DNA of 64,000 nucleotides from Exiguobacterium marinum DSM 16307 (GCF_000620845.1 NZ_KK211189.1:1255662-1319661), one strand, 5' to 3'. Positions 38,467 to 47,390 are shown, counted from the first letter of the stretch. Notes: generated by a model from the letters alone, not told the origin. Program-made: numbers and translations.

Positions 38467-39447
38467 TTAGGCGTTGACTTCAGCTTTTTGTAAGTAGGGC
38501 TTCAATGATAAATAATGCTCGGCCACGACTTTTCGGATCGTACGTGTCTTCGAGCGCATGACGAGCGATGTCGTTTCAACGATATCATCCGTCAAGAACT
38601 TGACGCCATCGAGCAACTCACCCGACGTGACACCTGTTGCGGCAAAGATGCAGTCATCACTCTTGACGAGGTCGTCGAGAGTGAGGAGTTGGAGCGGGTC
38701 TTTTAATCCCATCGAAATGACGCGAGCAGACTCTTCTTCATTCATCGGATGAAGACGGGCCTGCATGTCGCCACCGAGTGCCTTGACGGCAGCGGCCGTG
38801 ATGACGCCTTCCGGGGCACCACCCGTGCTAATGAAGATATCGATCGGGTTCGTTTTGACGGCAGCCGCGATTCCGGCTGATACGTCGCCATCCTCGAACA
38901 ACTTGACACGTGCCCCGACATTCATGACGGCTTGACGAAGATGTTCGTGGCGATCGCGGTCTTGCATGATCACGGTCACTTCTTCAATGCGTTTGTTGTT
39001 ATACTTTGCTGCCTTTTCAATGATAGATTCGAGTGGTTCGTCGAGTGAGACTTTCCCTTTCAAATTCGGTCCGACGACGAGCTTATCCATATACATATCT
39101 GGTGCGTGGAGGAGGGCACCTTCATCCGCGACAGCGATGACGACCATTGCATCACCGAGTCCTTTCGCAACGATCGATGTCCCTTCGAGTGGGTCGACGG
39201 CGATGTCTACTTTGGGACCGAACGTGGTACCGAGTCGTTCTCCGATGTATAGCATCGGCGCTTCATCGAGTTCACCTTCTCCGATGACGACTGTCGCATC
39301 CATGTTGACCGTGCCAAGGACCTCTCGCATAGCAGAAGTTGCAGCGTCGTCGGCTTCATTTTTTTGCCCACGACCAATCCATTTCGAAGAAGCGAGTGCT
39401 GCCGCTTCTGTTGCCCGTACGATTTCTAATGCTAATTCACGTTCCAT
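38467..39447 (-). CDS. glpX: Fructose-1,6-bisphosphatase class II GlpX
   Basis: Gluconeogenic phosphatase of 326 residues of the GlpX class. Motifs are ATEAAALASSKWIGRGQK, metal ligands in KNEADDAATSAM, GEGELDEAPMLYIGE and DPLEGTSIVAKG, and later FISTGGAPEGVITAAA. The length and all metal-binding acidic residues are normal. Ribosome site GGAGGG. B. subtilis has a comparable gene (ywjI) beside its unrelated class III enzyme. Confidence 0.93.
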   Translation of the reverse strand: MERELALEIVRATEAAALASSKWIGRGQKNEADDAATSAMREVLGTVNMDATVVIGEGELDEAPMLYIGERLGTTFGPKVDIAVDPLEGTSIVAKGLGDAMVVIAVADEGALLHAPDMYMDKLVVGPNLKGKVSLDEPLESIIEKAAKYNNKRIEEVTVIMQDRDRHEHLRQAVMNVGARVKLFEDGDVSAGIAAAVKTNPIDIFISTGGAPEGVITAAAVKALGGDMQARLHPMNEEESARVISMGLKDPLQLLTLDDLVKSDDCIFAATGVTSGELLDGVKFLTDDIVETTSLVMRSKTRTIRKVVAEHYLSLKPYLQKAEVNA

Positions 39448-39605
39448 AGTGTTGTACCCTCCACGTTATATCTATTTAATGTGTTATACTTTTTAAGGTT
39501 TAAATCCGTTGATTAGTGTATCACATTTTTATAAATGATGTAAATAGGACAGATTCTTTTCTCCTGAACGAAAAAAGATTAGTATTAACAGCAGGGGGGA
39601 TCATC

Positions 39606-40049
39606 ATGTATTTTGTGAATAGAGAGAAGATTAATCAGACACTGGAACAAATCGAGACGATGTTGGCACATACCGATCAATTGAGCGGAGATGCGTTTAC
39701 GGTGGAGCTCGCGAAACAACGCATGGCCGTACTACTCATGGAAGGGATTATCGACGTAGGGAACTCGATGATTGACGGATTTATCATGAGAGACCCAGGT
39801 AGCTATGAAGACATTGTCGAGATTCTACTCGATGAACGCGTACTCGATGAGAAGACGGCACATGCGACAAAAGCACTCGTCGGATTGCGGACTTACTATG
39901 TACGTGAGTTTGTCGATGCAGATGCATCGCGGTTCGATGAGTGGCTGAAGACGTCAAAACAAGAATTTACCGCGTTCTCCGAGCAAGTTCGTCGCTACTT
40001 AGAAGTCGAACTTGGACCAGTGTCCGCATTTTTACCAGAAAGCGAGTGA
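39606..40049 (+). CDS. DUF86 family protein, YutE-like (HepT fold)
   Basis: Small helical protein of 147 residues of the DUF86/HepT-like family. The R-x4-Y-x-H ribonuclease motif of HepT toxins is only partly seen: GLRTYYVREFVDAD has R and YYV but no histidine. No MntA-type nucleotidyltransferase partner lies beside it, so a toxin role is unlikely. YutE sits next to yutF in B. subtilis as here. The ATG at 39606 follows a run of six G; upstream in-frame starts have no ribosome site. Confidence 0.75.
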   Translation: MYFVNREKINQTLEQIETMLAHTDQLSGDAFTVELAKQRMAVLLMEGIIDVGNSMIDGFIMRDPGSYEDIVEILLDERVLDEKTAHATKALVGLRTYYVREFVDADASRFDEWLKTSKQEFTAFSEQVRRYLEVELGPVSAFLPESE

Positions 40050-40053
40050 TTGG

Positions 40054-40833
40054 ATGGAACCGATTAAAGGATATTTGTTTGATTTAGACGGTACGATGTA
40101 TGCCGGTACGGAACCGATTCAAGCGGCAGTCGATTTCGTGAATGAATTGGAGGCGACAGGCGTTCCGTATTTGTTCGTCACGAATAACGCATCAATGACG
40201 CAACAGCAGATCGCCGATAAGTTGATTTCGATGGGAGCGAATGTGAAGGCGGAAAACGTCTTGACGAGTGCGATGGCGACGGCATTTTATATCGAGAAGA
40301 TGTCTCCTGGGGCAACCGTCTATATGATTGGGGAAGATGGGCTTCGTCTCGCGCTTGAATCTCGTGGGTTTCACGTCACTGATGAACCGAAAGCGGATTA
40401 TGTGGTCATTGGCCTCGATCGTCATATCACATATGAAAAATTGGCACGAGGAGCAATCGCTATCCGTTCGGGGGCTCGATTCATTTCGACGAACGGTGAC
40501 ATCGCCATTCCGACTGAACGTGGTTTGTTACCTGGGAACGGGTCACTGACGTCTGTTTTAACGGTGACGACAGAAAAAGAACCATTCTTTATCGGGAAGC
40601 CGGAACCCGTCATGATTGAGATTGCACTGGACATGATTGGGTTGACGAAAGAGAGTGTCGTGATGGTCGGGGACAACTATCATACGGATATTTTGTTCGG
40701 AATTGATGGTGGCATTCGCACGCTTCATGTCAATTCAGGTGTACATGGGCCGGCATTTATTCAGGAACAAGAAAAACTCCCAACCTATATGGTCGAGAGT
40801 TTAGATGAATGGAAGCACGAAAAAAAGGGATGA
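40054..40833 (+). CDS. HAD-family phosphatase, YutF-like
   Basis: Hydrolase of 259 residues of the NagD-like HAD group. The nucleophile and acid are Asp10 and Asp12 in GYLFDLDGTMYAG. Motif II is in FVTNNAS, motif III is the Lys of IGKPEPVMIE and motif IV is VVMVGDNYHTDILFG. The cap domain between the motifs fits a sugar phosphatase of the YutF family. The start lies 4 bp after the yutE-like stop with only a weak ribosome site, so translation is probably coupled. Confidence 0.86.
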   Translation: MEPIKGYLFDLDGTMYAGTEPIQAAVDFVNELEATGVPYLFVTNNASMTQQQIADKLISMGANVKAENVLTSAMATAFYIEKMSPGATVYMIGEDGLRLALESRGFHVTDEPKADYVVIGLDRHITYEKLARGAIAIRSGARFISTNGDIAIPTERGLLPGNGSLTSVLTVTTEKEPFFIGKPEPVMIEIALDMIGLTKESVVMVGDNYHTDILFGIDGGIRTLHVNSGVHGPAFIQEQEKLPTYMVESLDEWKHEKKG

Positions 40834-40850
40834 CGAAAGTCTCCCTTTTT
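40821..40850. terminator. Bidirectional terminator between yutF and yutI
   Basis: Stem AAAAAGGGA / TCCCTTTTT with an internal loop; T runs on both strands. Confidence 0.75.
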
Positions 40851-40852
40851 GC

Positions 40853-41080
40853 TTAGAATACTTGCTCTACTTCGACGATGCCTGGTACTTCTTCGATGAG
40901 CGCACGCTCAATACCAGCTTTTAACGTGATTGTTGAAGACGGGCAGCTGCCGCAAGCACCCATCAAACGGAGCTTGACGATGCCTTCTTCGACATCAACG
41001 AGTTCGACGTCTCCGCCGTCACGAAGCAAGAACGGACGCAATTTATCGAGCACTTCTTGGACTTGATCAAACATTTCCAT
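40853..41080 (-). CDS. NifU-type Fe-S carrier, YutI-like
   Basis: Protein of 75 residues made only of the NifU C-terminal domain. Cys43 and Cys46 in [10 protein letters not shown] bind the cluster. It carries Fe-S clusters from the Suf scaffold to target enzymes. The start [20 protein letters not shown] is typical. It lies close to other small cysteine proteins (yuzD, yuzB) as in B. subtilis. Confidence 0.88.
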   Translation of the reverse strand: MEMFDQVQEVLDKLRPFLLRDGGDVELVDVEEGIVKLRLMGACGSCPSSTITLKAGIERALIEEVPGIVEVEQVF

Positions 41081-41202
41081 GGTATCTACCCCTTTCTCGT
41101 TCTACTTTATTCTAGCAAGTTTGAGATTGTTTCTCAATCATTTACGCTGAGCGTTTCCTCATCGGGATGTAGAAGGATTTTGTATAATGGATTGGAGGGG
41201 GA

Positions 41203-41496
41203 ATGAAAATGAAAATTACGGTTTATGGGGCAGAAGTTCAATGCGCGAGTTGTGTCGGTGCACCGAGTTCGACCGAGACGTATGAGTGGTTGCAAAGTGC
41301 GCTCGGACGAAAGTATCCGGAGCAATCCTTTTCGTTCGAGTATATCGATTTCGAACAGAGTGAAGATGAGTTTGCACAGGCGCTTAAAGACGATGAGTGG
41401 TTCTATCCACTTGTCTTACTCGACGGGGAAGTGATTGACGAAGGGGTCGTTCAATTACGAAAAGTGTACGCGGCGATAGAAGCGAAGCGAATATGA
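41203..41496 (+). CDS. YuzD-like protein (DUF1462)
   Basis: Protein of 97 residues with a thioredoxin-like pattern. Cys14 and Cys17 in YGAEVQCASCVGAPSS form a CxxC pair, and FEYIDFEQSEDEF and YPLVLLDGEVIDEG follow. YuzD has no proven function. It is divergent from yutI, as in B. subtilis. Two ATGs (41203 and 41209) share the ribosome site GGAGGGGGA; spacing slightly favours the second. Confidence 0.8.
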   Translation: MKMKITVYGAEVQCASCVGAPSSTETYEWLQSALGRKYPEQSFSFEYIDFEQSEDEFAQALKDDEWFYPLVLLDGEVIDEGVVQLRKVYAAIEAKRI

Positions 41497-41523
41497 ATAG
41501 GTGATGAACAATCGAGCAAGCTG

Positions 41524-41554
41524 ACGAACCGTGCAAACACAAGGTTCGTTTTTA
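41524..41554 (+). terminator. Terminator after yuzD-like gene
   Basis: Stem ACGAACC / GGTTCGT with an 12-nt loop followed by T5. Confidence 0.65.
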
Positions 41555-41595
41555 ATTTACCTATTATCCGGAAATAAATTTACAACTTATGTATA

Positions 41596-41625
41596 TTGGC
41601 ATAAACTGAACATAACCTGCATAAT
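41596..41625 (+). promoter_or_regulatory. Promoter of hemAT
   Basis: -35 TTGGCA (41596-41601), 18-bp spacer, -10 CATAAT (41620-41625). No sigma-D type sequence (TAAA / GCCGATAT), common for chemoreceptor genes, is visible. Confidence 0.5.
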
Positions 41626-41679
41626 TTTTATAATATTTTGAAAATTAAATGAATCCATTCTTTGAAGGAGGACTGTTTA

Positions 41680-42966
41680 ATGTTTGCCCGAAAACGAAAT
41701 ATGCCGATCCATTTAGACACTTCGTCCCAAATGGAGCACTTGCTGATCGCACTTCCAAAGGAGTTGGAACGACAACGTCAGTTGATTCGCCTCGAACGTG
41801 AAGATCTTGCTTATTTGCGCGCCTATCAACAGGAACTACGTCAATTGACCCCACAGTTAGTCGATGTATTTTATGAAGAGCTTGAGAAGATTGGCGAAAT
41901 GAGGGAGCTGATTCGGCAACATTCGTCATCGGACAAACTGAAACTGACCTTATCGAATCATATTATGGAGATGTTTGAGGGAAAACTCGATGAAGCGTAC
42001 ATTGACAGACGTCTTGCCATTGCCAAACGTCACTATTTTATTGGTTTGAAAGGAAAGTGGTATATGGCCGCTTTTCAAAAGATATTCGAAACACTCGTTT
42101 TATCGATTCAACACGAACAGCTCGATGCGGGATCGAAAATGAAGTTGATGATGGCTGTTTCGAAAATCTTCAACTTTGAGCAACAAATCGTGCTTGAGAT
42201 GTTTGACGATGAAGCGGACGTCGTTCGTGACCAGATGCAACATGTGAAAGACGAAATCAGTCAAGCGATTCAACAGGCGAGTGAAGACTTAGCAGCCCTT
42301 TCACAAGAAGTCATGGCCAGTTTTCAGTCGATGAATGAGCGGGCAGACGATATGAAACAGTCAAGTTCACTCACACAGACAAAGCTGAGGACGGTACTTC
42401 ATTCATCGGTGAGTGGGAAAGACACGATTTTGTCGGAGACGGGGCGACTCGATGAAATCGCGCGTGACCTTTCCGATTCGGCTCAAGAAATCAAGGCGCT
42501 CGAAACGTTGATGAACGAAATTATGACGATTGCGGATTCGGTCAAACAAATCGCTAATCAGACGAACCTGCTGAGCTTGAACGCCGCGATTGAAGCGGCA
42601 CGGGCAGGAGAACAAGGAAAAGGATTCCAAGTCGTCGCATCCGAGGTACGGACGCTCGCGAGTCAATCGAAACAAGCGGCAGAAGAAGTGGAGGACTTAG
42701 TGAAGCGACTCACGAATCAAATGGAAGAGACGTCGAGTCGTGTCTTCTCGACGGAACAAGAGATGAAGCAGACGATGGGGCGGATCAATCAAGTGACCGA
42801 TGCCTTCCTGCAAATCTCCGGAGACTCGGAACATGCCGATGGACAGATGGGGAGTCTCGCAGGGGACATCGATGAGATTGTAGAGTCGATTGCCGAACTC
42901 AAGCGGGCAACGACGCAGATTGCAACGTCTTCGACACAGTTGATGGATACCGCACAGCGGTTATAA
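41680..42966 (+). CDS. hemAT: Heme-based aerotaxis transducer HemAT
   Basis: Soluble oxygen sensor of 428 residues. A globin-coupled sensor domain covers about 1-180 with proximal heme ligand His118 in [18 protein letters not shown], which matches the B. subtilis HemAT pattern. A methyl-accepting signalling domain follows, with the hairpin tip [20 protein letters not shown] and [15 protein letters not shown]. There is no membrane helix. Oxygen binding should steer CheA activity. The ATG at 41680 follows GAAGGAGG. Monocistronic; no che genes in the window. Confidence 0.9.
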   Translation: MFARKRNMPIHLDTSSQMEHLLIALPKELERQRQLIRLEREDLAYLRAYQQELRQLTPQLVDVFYEELEKIGEMRELIRQHSSSDKLKLTLSNHIMEMFEGKLDEAYIDRRLAIAKRHYFIGLKGKWYMAAFQKIFETLVLSIQHEQLDAGSKMKLMMAVSKIFNFEQQIVLEMFDDEADVVRDQMQHVKDEISQAIQQASEDLAALSQEVMASFQSMNERADDMKQSSSLTQTKLRTVLHSSVSGKDTILSETGRLDEIARDLSDSAQEIKALETLMNEIMTIADSVKQIANQTNLLSLNAAIEAARAGEQGKGFQVVASEVRTLASQSKQAAEEVEDLVKRLTNQMEETSSRVFSTEQEMKQTMGRINQVTDAFLQISGDSEHADGQMGSLAGDIDEIVESIAELKRATTQIATSSTQLMDTAQRL

Positions 42967-42973
42967 GGTTATA

Positions 42974-43006
42974 AAAAGAGTGGCAGTCCGGCGACTGCCA
43001 CTCTTT
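42974..43006. terminator. Terminator between hemAT and yutJ-like gene
   Basis: Perfect 14-bp stem AAAGAGTGGCAGTC / GACTGCCACTCTTT with loop CGGC, usable from both sides. Confidence 0.9.
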
Positions 43007-43011
43007 CCTGT

Positions 43012-44067
43012 CTATTTGATGACTTTATGTTTCCAAAGAATACCGGACTTCAATAGACGGGCAACTTTACCGGTAAGTGATTGTTTCCCCATAAACACCC
43101 CAAAGCCAGCCTTCTTCCCGAGGGAGCCGAGCGTCCCTTTCAGTTTGATGTCTGGTAATTCTGGATAGGCAACACCTTTCCATTTGCAGAGAAGGACTTG
43201 AACGATTTGTTCTGCCTGGGCTTCCGCGAGTTGTCCGGACGGTGCGTAAGGCAAACTTGCATTGTCACCAACGATGAAGACGTCCGGCAAACCGGGAACG
43301 AAGTGGTGTTCCGTCAATTTGACCCGCCCGCCCCCATCGAGCTCCCAACCTTGATTACGTACCACAGCGACCGGTTGAATCCCGGCCGTCCATACGGTCA
43401 AGTCAGACGGGAACAAGTCTTCATGGTTCCATAAGCCATCGGCATCGACGCGTGTGATGTTCGCATTGTTGACGACTTCAACGCCATGTTCTTCAAACCA
43501 AGACTGGACATACATCGAGACCCGATTCGATAAGAACGATAGCACTGATGGACCTCGGTCGAACAAACGAACCGTCAAATCAGGTCGGCTCTCACGAAGT
43601 TCGCTGGCGAGTTCGACACCGGACAGTCCTGCCCCAACGACAGAGACGACCGAGCCAGGTCGCAAGCCGTTGATTGCTTGTTGCGTTTTACGTGACTCTT
43701 CAAGTGTTTGAATGCTATACGTGAACTCCGCTGCCCCTTGAACGTTGTGATACTTGTCCTCACAACCTAATCCGATGACGAGGTCATCATACGGCACTTT
43801 TTCACCACTTGCGAGCAGAACCATTTTGTCTTCGGTATCGATGTCCGTGACTTGTCCGTATATGTAGTCAATTTCTTCTGGAAAGTCGATACGAATATCT
43901 CGATCCGAGACCGTTCCTGCGGCGAGCGCATAATACTCTGTTTTCAATCCATGATAAGGTAAGCGGTCGACGAGCGTGACCGAGATGTCTTGTAATTGAT
44001 GCCCAAGAACTCTTTCGATGACACGCATTCCCCCGTAACCGCCACCTAAGACGACTAATTTGCGCAT
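43012..44067 (-). CDS. FAD-dependent NADH dehydrogenase-like protein, YutJ-like
   Basis: Flavoprotein of 351 residues of the NDH-2/pyridine nucleotide-disulfide family. The FAD site is LGGGYGGMRVI (8-18). The NADH site is VVGAGLSGVELASEL, and the second FAD motif is DVFIVGDNASLPY. The C-terminal membrane-binding region of true NDH-2 is short. YutJ of B. subtilis has this size and lies beside yuzB as here. The reaction is not established. Ribosome site AAGGGGGATT. Confidence 0.85.
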   Translation of the reverse strand: MRKLVVLGGGYGGMRVIERVLGHQLQDISVTLVDRLPYHGLKTEYYALAAGTVSDRDIRIDFPEEIDYIYGQVTDIDTEDKMVLLASGEKVPYDDLVIGLGCEDKYHNVQGAAEFTYSIQTLEESRKTQQAINGLRPGSVVSVVGAGLSGVELASELRESRPDLTVRLFDRGPSVLSFLSNRVSMYVQSWFEEHGVEVVNNANITRVDADGLWNHEDLFPSDLTVWTAGIQPVAVVRNQGWELDGGGRVKLTEHHFVPGLPDVFIVGDNASLPYAPSGQLAEAQAEQIVQVLLCKWKGVAYPELPDIKLKGTLGSLGKKAGFGVFMGKQSLTGKVARLLKSGILWKHKVIK

Positions 44068-44165
44068 AATAATCCCCCTTTGTTACTCTTCAACTGTATC
44101 ATGTTATAATCTGCCGTAGAAGAACCATTTTCCGATAATTCACGTAAAGAAAGACGGTGACATAT

Positions 44166-44402
44166 ATGATGAATCCAATCATCGAGTTTTGTGCCTCGAA
44201 TTTAGCGATGGGCTCACAATTGGCACGGGCTAAATTAGAATCCGACCCTGATCTTGATGTGGTGGAATACGGCTGCACAGGCTACTGTGGTGTCTGTTCG
44301 CTTGATTTATTCTGCCTTGTCGACGGAGAAGTCGTGACTGGTGGGACACCGGACGAGTTGGTATCGAAGGTGTATGAAAAAATAGAAGAGATGGCTTGGT
44401 AA
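44166..44402 (+). CDS. YuzB-like protein (DUF1450)
   Basis: Protein of 78 residues with four conserved cysteines: Cys9 (IEFCASN), and Cys37, Cys41 and Cys44 in [11 protein letters not shown]. The pattern suggests an Fe-S cluster or zinc. YuzB has no proven role. The ATG at 44166 sits 5 nt after GGTGA; a GTG at 44157 is part of that ribosome site. The length matches the B. subtilis protein. Divergent from the yutJ-like gene. Confidence 0.85.
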   Translation: MMNPIIEFCASNLAMGSQLARAKLESDPDLDVVEYGCTGYCGVCSLDLFCLVDGEVVTGGTPDELVSKVYEKIEEMAW

Positions 44403-44434
44403 AAAGTTTGGGGGAATGGCCTCAAACTTTTTTA
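44401..44434 (+). terminator. Terminator after yuzB-like gene
   Basis: Stem AAAAGTTTG-GGG / CCT-CAAACTTTT with T6. Confidence 0.75.
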
Positions 44435-44518
44435 TTTCCCCCGTTGCATTTTAAAAAGAGGGATGTTATATTCTAAGAGGTTCGAATGTAGGTTGTCTGA
44501 CGTTTAACAACGGTAAAA

Positions 44519-44532
44519 AGAAAGCGTTTCAA
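44519..44532 (+). promoter_or_regulatory. cre-like site upstream of nupC
   Basis: AGAAAGCGTTTCAA carries the palindrome GAAA-GCG-TTTC, close to a cre box but one base short of the 14-bp consensus. It is 74 bp before the start codon. It could be bound by CcpA or by another LacI-family regulator. Confidence 0.4.
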
Positions 44533-44605
44533 ACGGTAGGGCACATCTCTTTTCGGGTATGACACATATAATCGCTTTGTTTAATATGAAAGGAGCACAA
44601 CATCA

Positions 44606-45817
44606 ATGAAAATCATGAGTGTGGTTGGTATTTTGGCACTAATTGCAATCGCTTACATCTTCTCTACCAACCGTAAAGCCATCAAATGGCGTACTGTCCT
44701 TGCTGCATTTGCAGTCCAGTTCACTTTCGCTTTCCTCGTATTGTATACAGCTTGGGGGCGTGCGGCACTTGCTTGGATCTCTGGAGGAGTTCAAGCGGTA
44801 TTGAATACAGCAAACGAAGGGATTAGCTTTGTCTTCGGTACAGCTGTAGGAGAAGGGAACTTTGTATTCGCTTTCCAAGTCTTGACAATCATCGTGTTCA
44901 TGTCATCATTAATCGCATTGCTTTACTACCTTGGCGTCATGCAATGGGTCATCCGTATTCTTGGTACGGCACTTTCGAAAGCACTCGGGACATCACGTAA
45001 AGAGTCACTTTCAGCAACGGCGAACATCTTCGTCGGTCAAACGGAAGCACCGCTTGTCATCAAGCCTTATCTTCCAACAATGACACAGTCTGAGCTCTTC
45101 GCGGTCATGGTCGGTGGTCTTGCATCGGTTGCCGGATCTGTTCTTGCTGGTTACGCAGCGCTTGGTGTACCGCTTGAGTACTTGCTAGCAGCGAGTTTCA
45201 TGGCAGCGCCAGCCGGTCTATTGTTCGCTAAAATCATCGTTCCTGAGTCTGAGGAAGCCGATGATGACATCGAAATCGTTGAAGACGAAGAGAATAAAGC
45301 AGCAAACTTTGTCGATGCGGCTGCACGAGGGGCATCTGATGGTCTCTTCCTTGCATTGAACGTTGGTGCGATGCTTCTTGCATTCGTCTCATTGATTGCA
45401 CTCGTTAACTTGATCCTCGGATCAGTTGGTGGTCTTTTCGGATTTGACGGATTGTCATTACAGTTGATTCTCGGTTATGTCTTTGCGCCACTTGCTTTCG
45501 TCATCGGTGTACCGTGGGCAGATGCTGTACAATTCGGTAGCTTCCTTGGCCAAAAATTAGTCTTGAACGAATTTGTCGCATTCTCTGAATTTGCACCAAT
45601 CATCGGTTCAGGTGATTTGTCAGCTCGTACAGAAGCGATGATCGCATTCGCACTTTGTGGTTTCGCAAACATCTCATCACTCGCAATCCTTCTCGGTGGT
45701 CTTGGTGGTATGGCACCAAACCGTCGTGGAGATATCGCACGCATGGGTGTTCTCGCGATTCTCGCAGGTACGCTTGCAAACTTGATGTCAGCTACTTTGG
45801 CTGGACTTCTTCTCTAA
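44606..45817 (+). CDS. nupC: Concentrative nucleoside transporter, NupC family
   Basis: Membrane protein of 403 residues of the CNT family, which imports nucleosides with protons or sodium. Family marks are VFGTAVGEGNFVFAFQVL, the substrate helix GQTEAPLVIKPYLPTMTQSE, the discontinuous helix GGLASVAGSVLAGYAALG and the end ALCGFANISSLAILLGGLGG. An acidic loop (ESEEADDDIEIVEDEE) is cytoplasmic. Ribosome site AAAGGAG. Codon use is richer in GGT and CTT than most neighbours, as in highly expressed genes. Confidence 0.92.
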   Translation: MKIMSVVGILALIAIAYIFSTNRKAIKWRTVLAAFAVQFTFAFLVLYTAWGRAALAWISGGVQAVLNTANEGISFVFGTAVGEGNFVFAFQVLTIIVFMSSLIALLYYLGVMQWVIRILGTALSKALGTSRKESLSATANIFVGQTEAPLVIKPYLPTMTQSELFAVMVGGLASVAGSVLAGYAALGVPLEYLLAASFMAAPAGLLFAKIIVPESEEADDDIEIVEDEENKAANFVDAAARGASDGLFLALNVGAMLLAFVSLIALVNLILGSVGGLFGFDGLSLQLILGYVFAPLAFVIGVPWADAVQFGSFLGQKLVLNEFVAFSEFAPIIGSGDLSARTEAMIAFALCGFANISSLAILLGGLGGMAPNRRGDIARMGVLAILAGTLANLMSATLAGLLL

Positions 45818-45827
45818 TCGGTATAAG

Positions 45828-45858
45828 AAAAAAGCGATCACTTCGGTGGTCGCTTTTT
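45828..45858. terminator. Bidirectional terminator between nupC and DUF925 gene
   Basis: Stem AAAAAGCGATCAC / GTGGTCGCTTTTT with loop TTCG; T run on both sides. Confidence 0.9.
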
Positions 45859-46432
45859 AGTATACAGATGATTGGTGAAGTGTGATGTTCGGCCATTGGG
45901 TGCGCCAGTTTTTTTGTTTTAGTCGCTTCAAATAGATCGGATGGTTTGAAGAGTTTGCTTCAAAGAACGGTGTTGGCTTCACTTGTAGACTGAGCAAATC
46001 TTGAATCCCATACGGCGCGGCAAGGATGAGCTCGTCATTTGAATTGAGTCTCACCCCGACTGCTGTCACGGTCTCGGGGAAGTGTGCGAGTGCATCGGTC
46101 GATGAAGTGTACGGCGGGAGATGGTTCACATGATGCATTCTTGCTTGGTTTTTGACTGACCAAGGTACGCCTGGGTTCAGTTGATACAACGTCCGCTCTA
46201 ATTTTTTCTCGATGGATTCTTCCGGATGAATCGGGTCGAAATAAATCACATCCACGTCATCCGTCTCTGTCGGTGTATCGTATCCGTGAAGATGGTCCCA
46301 CACTTTCGCGCGAATATAACCCGCGCAAATCAACCAATCCGGTAGATTGAGGGTGGCGACAGTATGGAGATGCTGCATGAGTTCTGAATCTTGCTGAAAA
46401 AAATGAATCAAATTCTGTTCGTCAGTCATCAT
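45857..46432 (-). CDS. DUF925 nucleotidyltransferase-like protein
   Basis: Protein of 191 residues of the NTP_transf_6/DUF925 family. The core ICAGYIRAKVWDHLHGY is followed by the D-D-V-D-V-I-Y-F-D acidic motif at about 57-65, and the second part has TAVGVRLNSNDELILAAPYGIQDLLSLQV. A nucleotidyltransferase fold is likely but the reaction is unknown. The ribosome site AGGGAGGG precedes two adjacent ATGs. It lies downstream of ribU in the same direction, with a gap of about 65 bp. Confidence 0.8.
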   Translation of the reverse strand: MMTDEQNLIHFFQQDSELMQHLHTVATLNLPDWLICAGYIRAKVWDHLHGYDTPTETDDVDVIYFDPIHPEESIEKKLERTLYQLNPGVPWSVKNQARMHHVNHLPPYTSSTDALAHFPETVTAVGVRLNSNDELILAAPYGIQDLLSLQVKPTPFFEANSSNHPIYLKRLKQKNWRTQWPNITLHQSSVY

Positions 46433-46499
46433 TAGAGTACCCTCCCTAAATTTCGGTTAAAGAAAGCACCTAGGCAAAGCCTAGATGCTCGTATATCGA

Positions 46500-47087
46500 T
46501 TATGCTTGAAGTTGGACGCGTTGACGTTCGATCCACGGCTTCAATTTCATGAAAAGAGGGACGAAGAGCGCACTGATTAAAATCGCTTTAATCAAGTTGA
46601 ACGGTAAAATCCCGTAAAGGACGAGGTCCGTTTTCACAGCCGGGTCTGCCATGTCTGCCATTCCGAAAAAGAACGCATAGGCGGGCAAGATGACAAGATA
46701 GTTTAAAATGGCGAGGCTAAGTGCCATCGTAATTGTTCCGGCGAGTAAGCCAGAAGCGAGTGCTTTGTTCGTCTTACGTTTGTGGTAGAACCAAGCAACT
46801 GGGTACATGAAGGCCACACCTGCGAAGAAGTTTGCGACTTCTCCGACTGGTACACCGCCACCGTTAAAGACATAGTACAAGACGTTTTTCAATCCGACGA
46901 CCACGACACCTGCGAGTGGGGAAAAGACGATTCCGGCAATGAGTGCGGGAATGTCACTAAAGTCCACTTTGAGGAATGGCGGTAAGAATGGGAGCGGGAA
47001 GTTGAATAGCATGAGTACGAACGAAATCGTCCCGAGCATCGCCAACGTCACCATTGTAGTCAGTCGTTTATTGCGCGTAGTTTTCAT
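46500..47087 (-). CDS. ribU: ECF-type riboflavin transporter S component RibU
   Basis: Membrane S component of 195 residues that binds riboflavin and works with the shared ECF module. About six helices. The N-terminal FLPPFLKVDFSDIPALIAG with K-V-D-x-S-D-I-P is the hallmark of RibU, and GVVVVGLKNVLYYVFNGG and GEVANFFAGVAFMYPVAW follow. The ATG at 47087 follows AAAGGAGAG. A longer frame runs into the riboswitch and was rejected. An FMN riboswitch upstream confirms the substrate. Confidence 0.94.
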   Translation of the reverse strand: MKTTRNKRLTTMVTLAMLGTISFVLMLFNFPLPFLPPFLKVDFSDIPALIAGIVFSPLAGVVVVGLKNVLYYVFNGGGVPVGEVANFFAGVAFMYPVAWFYHKRKTNKALASGLLAGTITMALSLAILNYLVILPAYAFFFGMADMADPAVKTDLVLYGILPFNLIKAILISALFVPLFMKLKPWIERQRVQLQA

Positions 47088-47135
47088 CAGAATCTCTCCT
47101 TTAGGTCGCTCCTCGATGAATGGCACCCGTCGCAT

Positions 47136-47168
47136 ATAAAAACCCGATTGCAATGAAGACAATCGGGA
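47136..47168 (-). terminator. Leader terminator of ribU, proximal
   Basis: On the minus strand, perfect stem CCCGATTG / CAATCGGG with a TCTTCATTG loop and T5. It lies between the riboswitch and the ribU ribosome site, so it is the likely expression platform. Confidence 0.8.
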
Positions 47169-47220
47169 GAGTTTACGCGCATACGAAATAGATGTTTTCC
47201 GAGGTGGAAGAGTCCACGTC

Positions 47221-47249
47221 AAAGAAAACATCCGGATATCGGTCGGATG
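47221..47249 (-). terminator. Leader hairpin of ribU, just after the riboswitch
   Basis: On the minus strand, stem CATCCG / CGGATG followed by TTTTCTTT. It begins 5 nt after the FMN aptamer. It is a second possible terminator or part of the switching helix. Confidence 0.5.
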
Positions 47250-47253
47250 CCGC

Positions 47254-47390
47254 CATCTTCTCCCATCCAGACTATACTGTCGGCTTTCGAATCTCACGAA
47301 ATCAGCAAGCAACGCCTTGCTCGCTCACGGGCTGAGAAGAATCAATTCTTCAATACCGCCGGTCGGGAATTTCACCCTGCCCCGAAGATG
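47254..47390 (-). promoter_or_regulatory. FMN riboswitch (RFN element)
   Basis: All RFN core blocks are visible on the minus strand: CATCTTCGGGGCAGGGTGAA, TTCCCGACCGGCGGTA, AGCCCGTGAGC, GATTTCGTGAGATTCG, AAAGCCGACAGTATAGTCTG and the closing GATGGGAGAAGATG. The 3' and 5' ends pair. Bound FMN should stop expression of ribU. Confidence 0.95.

Noticed and set aside
38966-39496. 176-codon serine-rich frame opposite glpX
   Set aside because: Antisense artefact of the codon pattern; glpX has all catalytic motifs.
39606-40049. HepT/MntA toxin-antitoxin system
   Set aside because: The DUF86 protein lacks the complete RNase motif and no nucleotidyltransferase partner lies beside it; the neighbour is a conserved HAD phosphatase.
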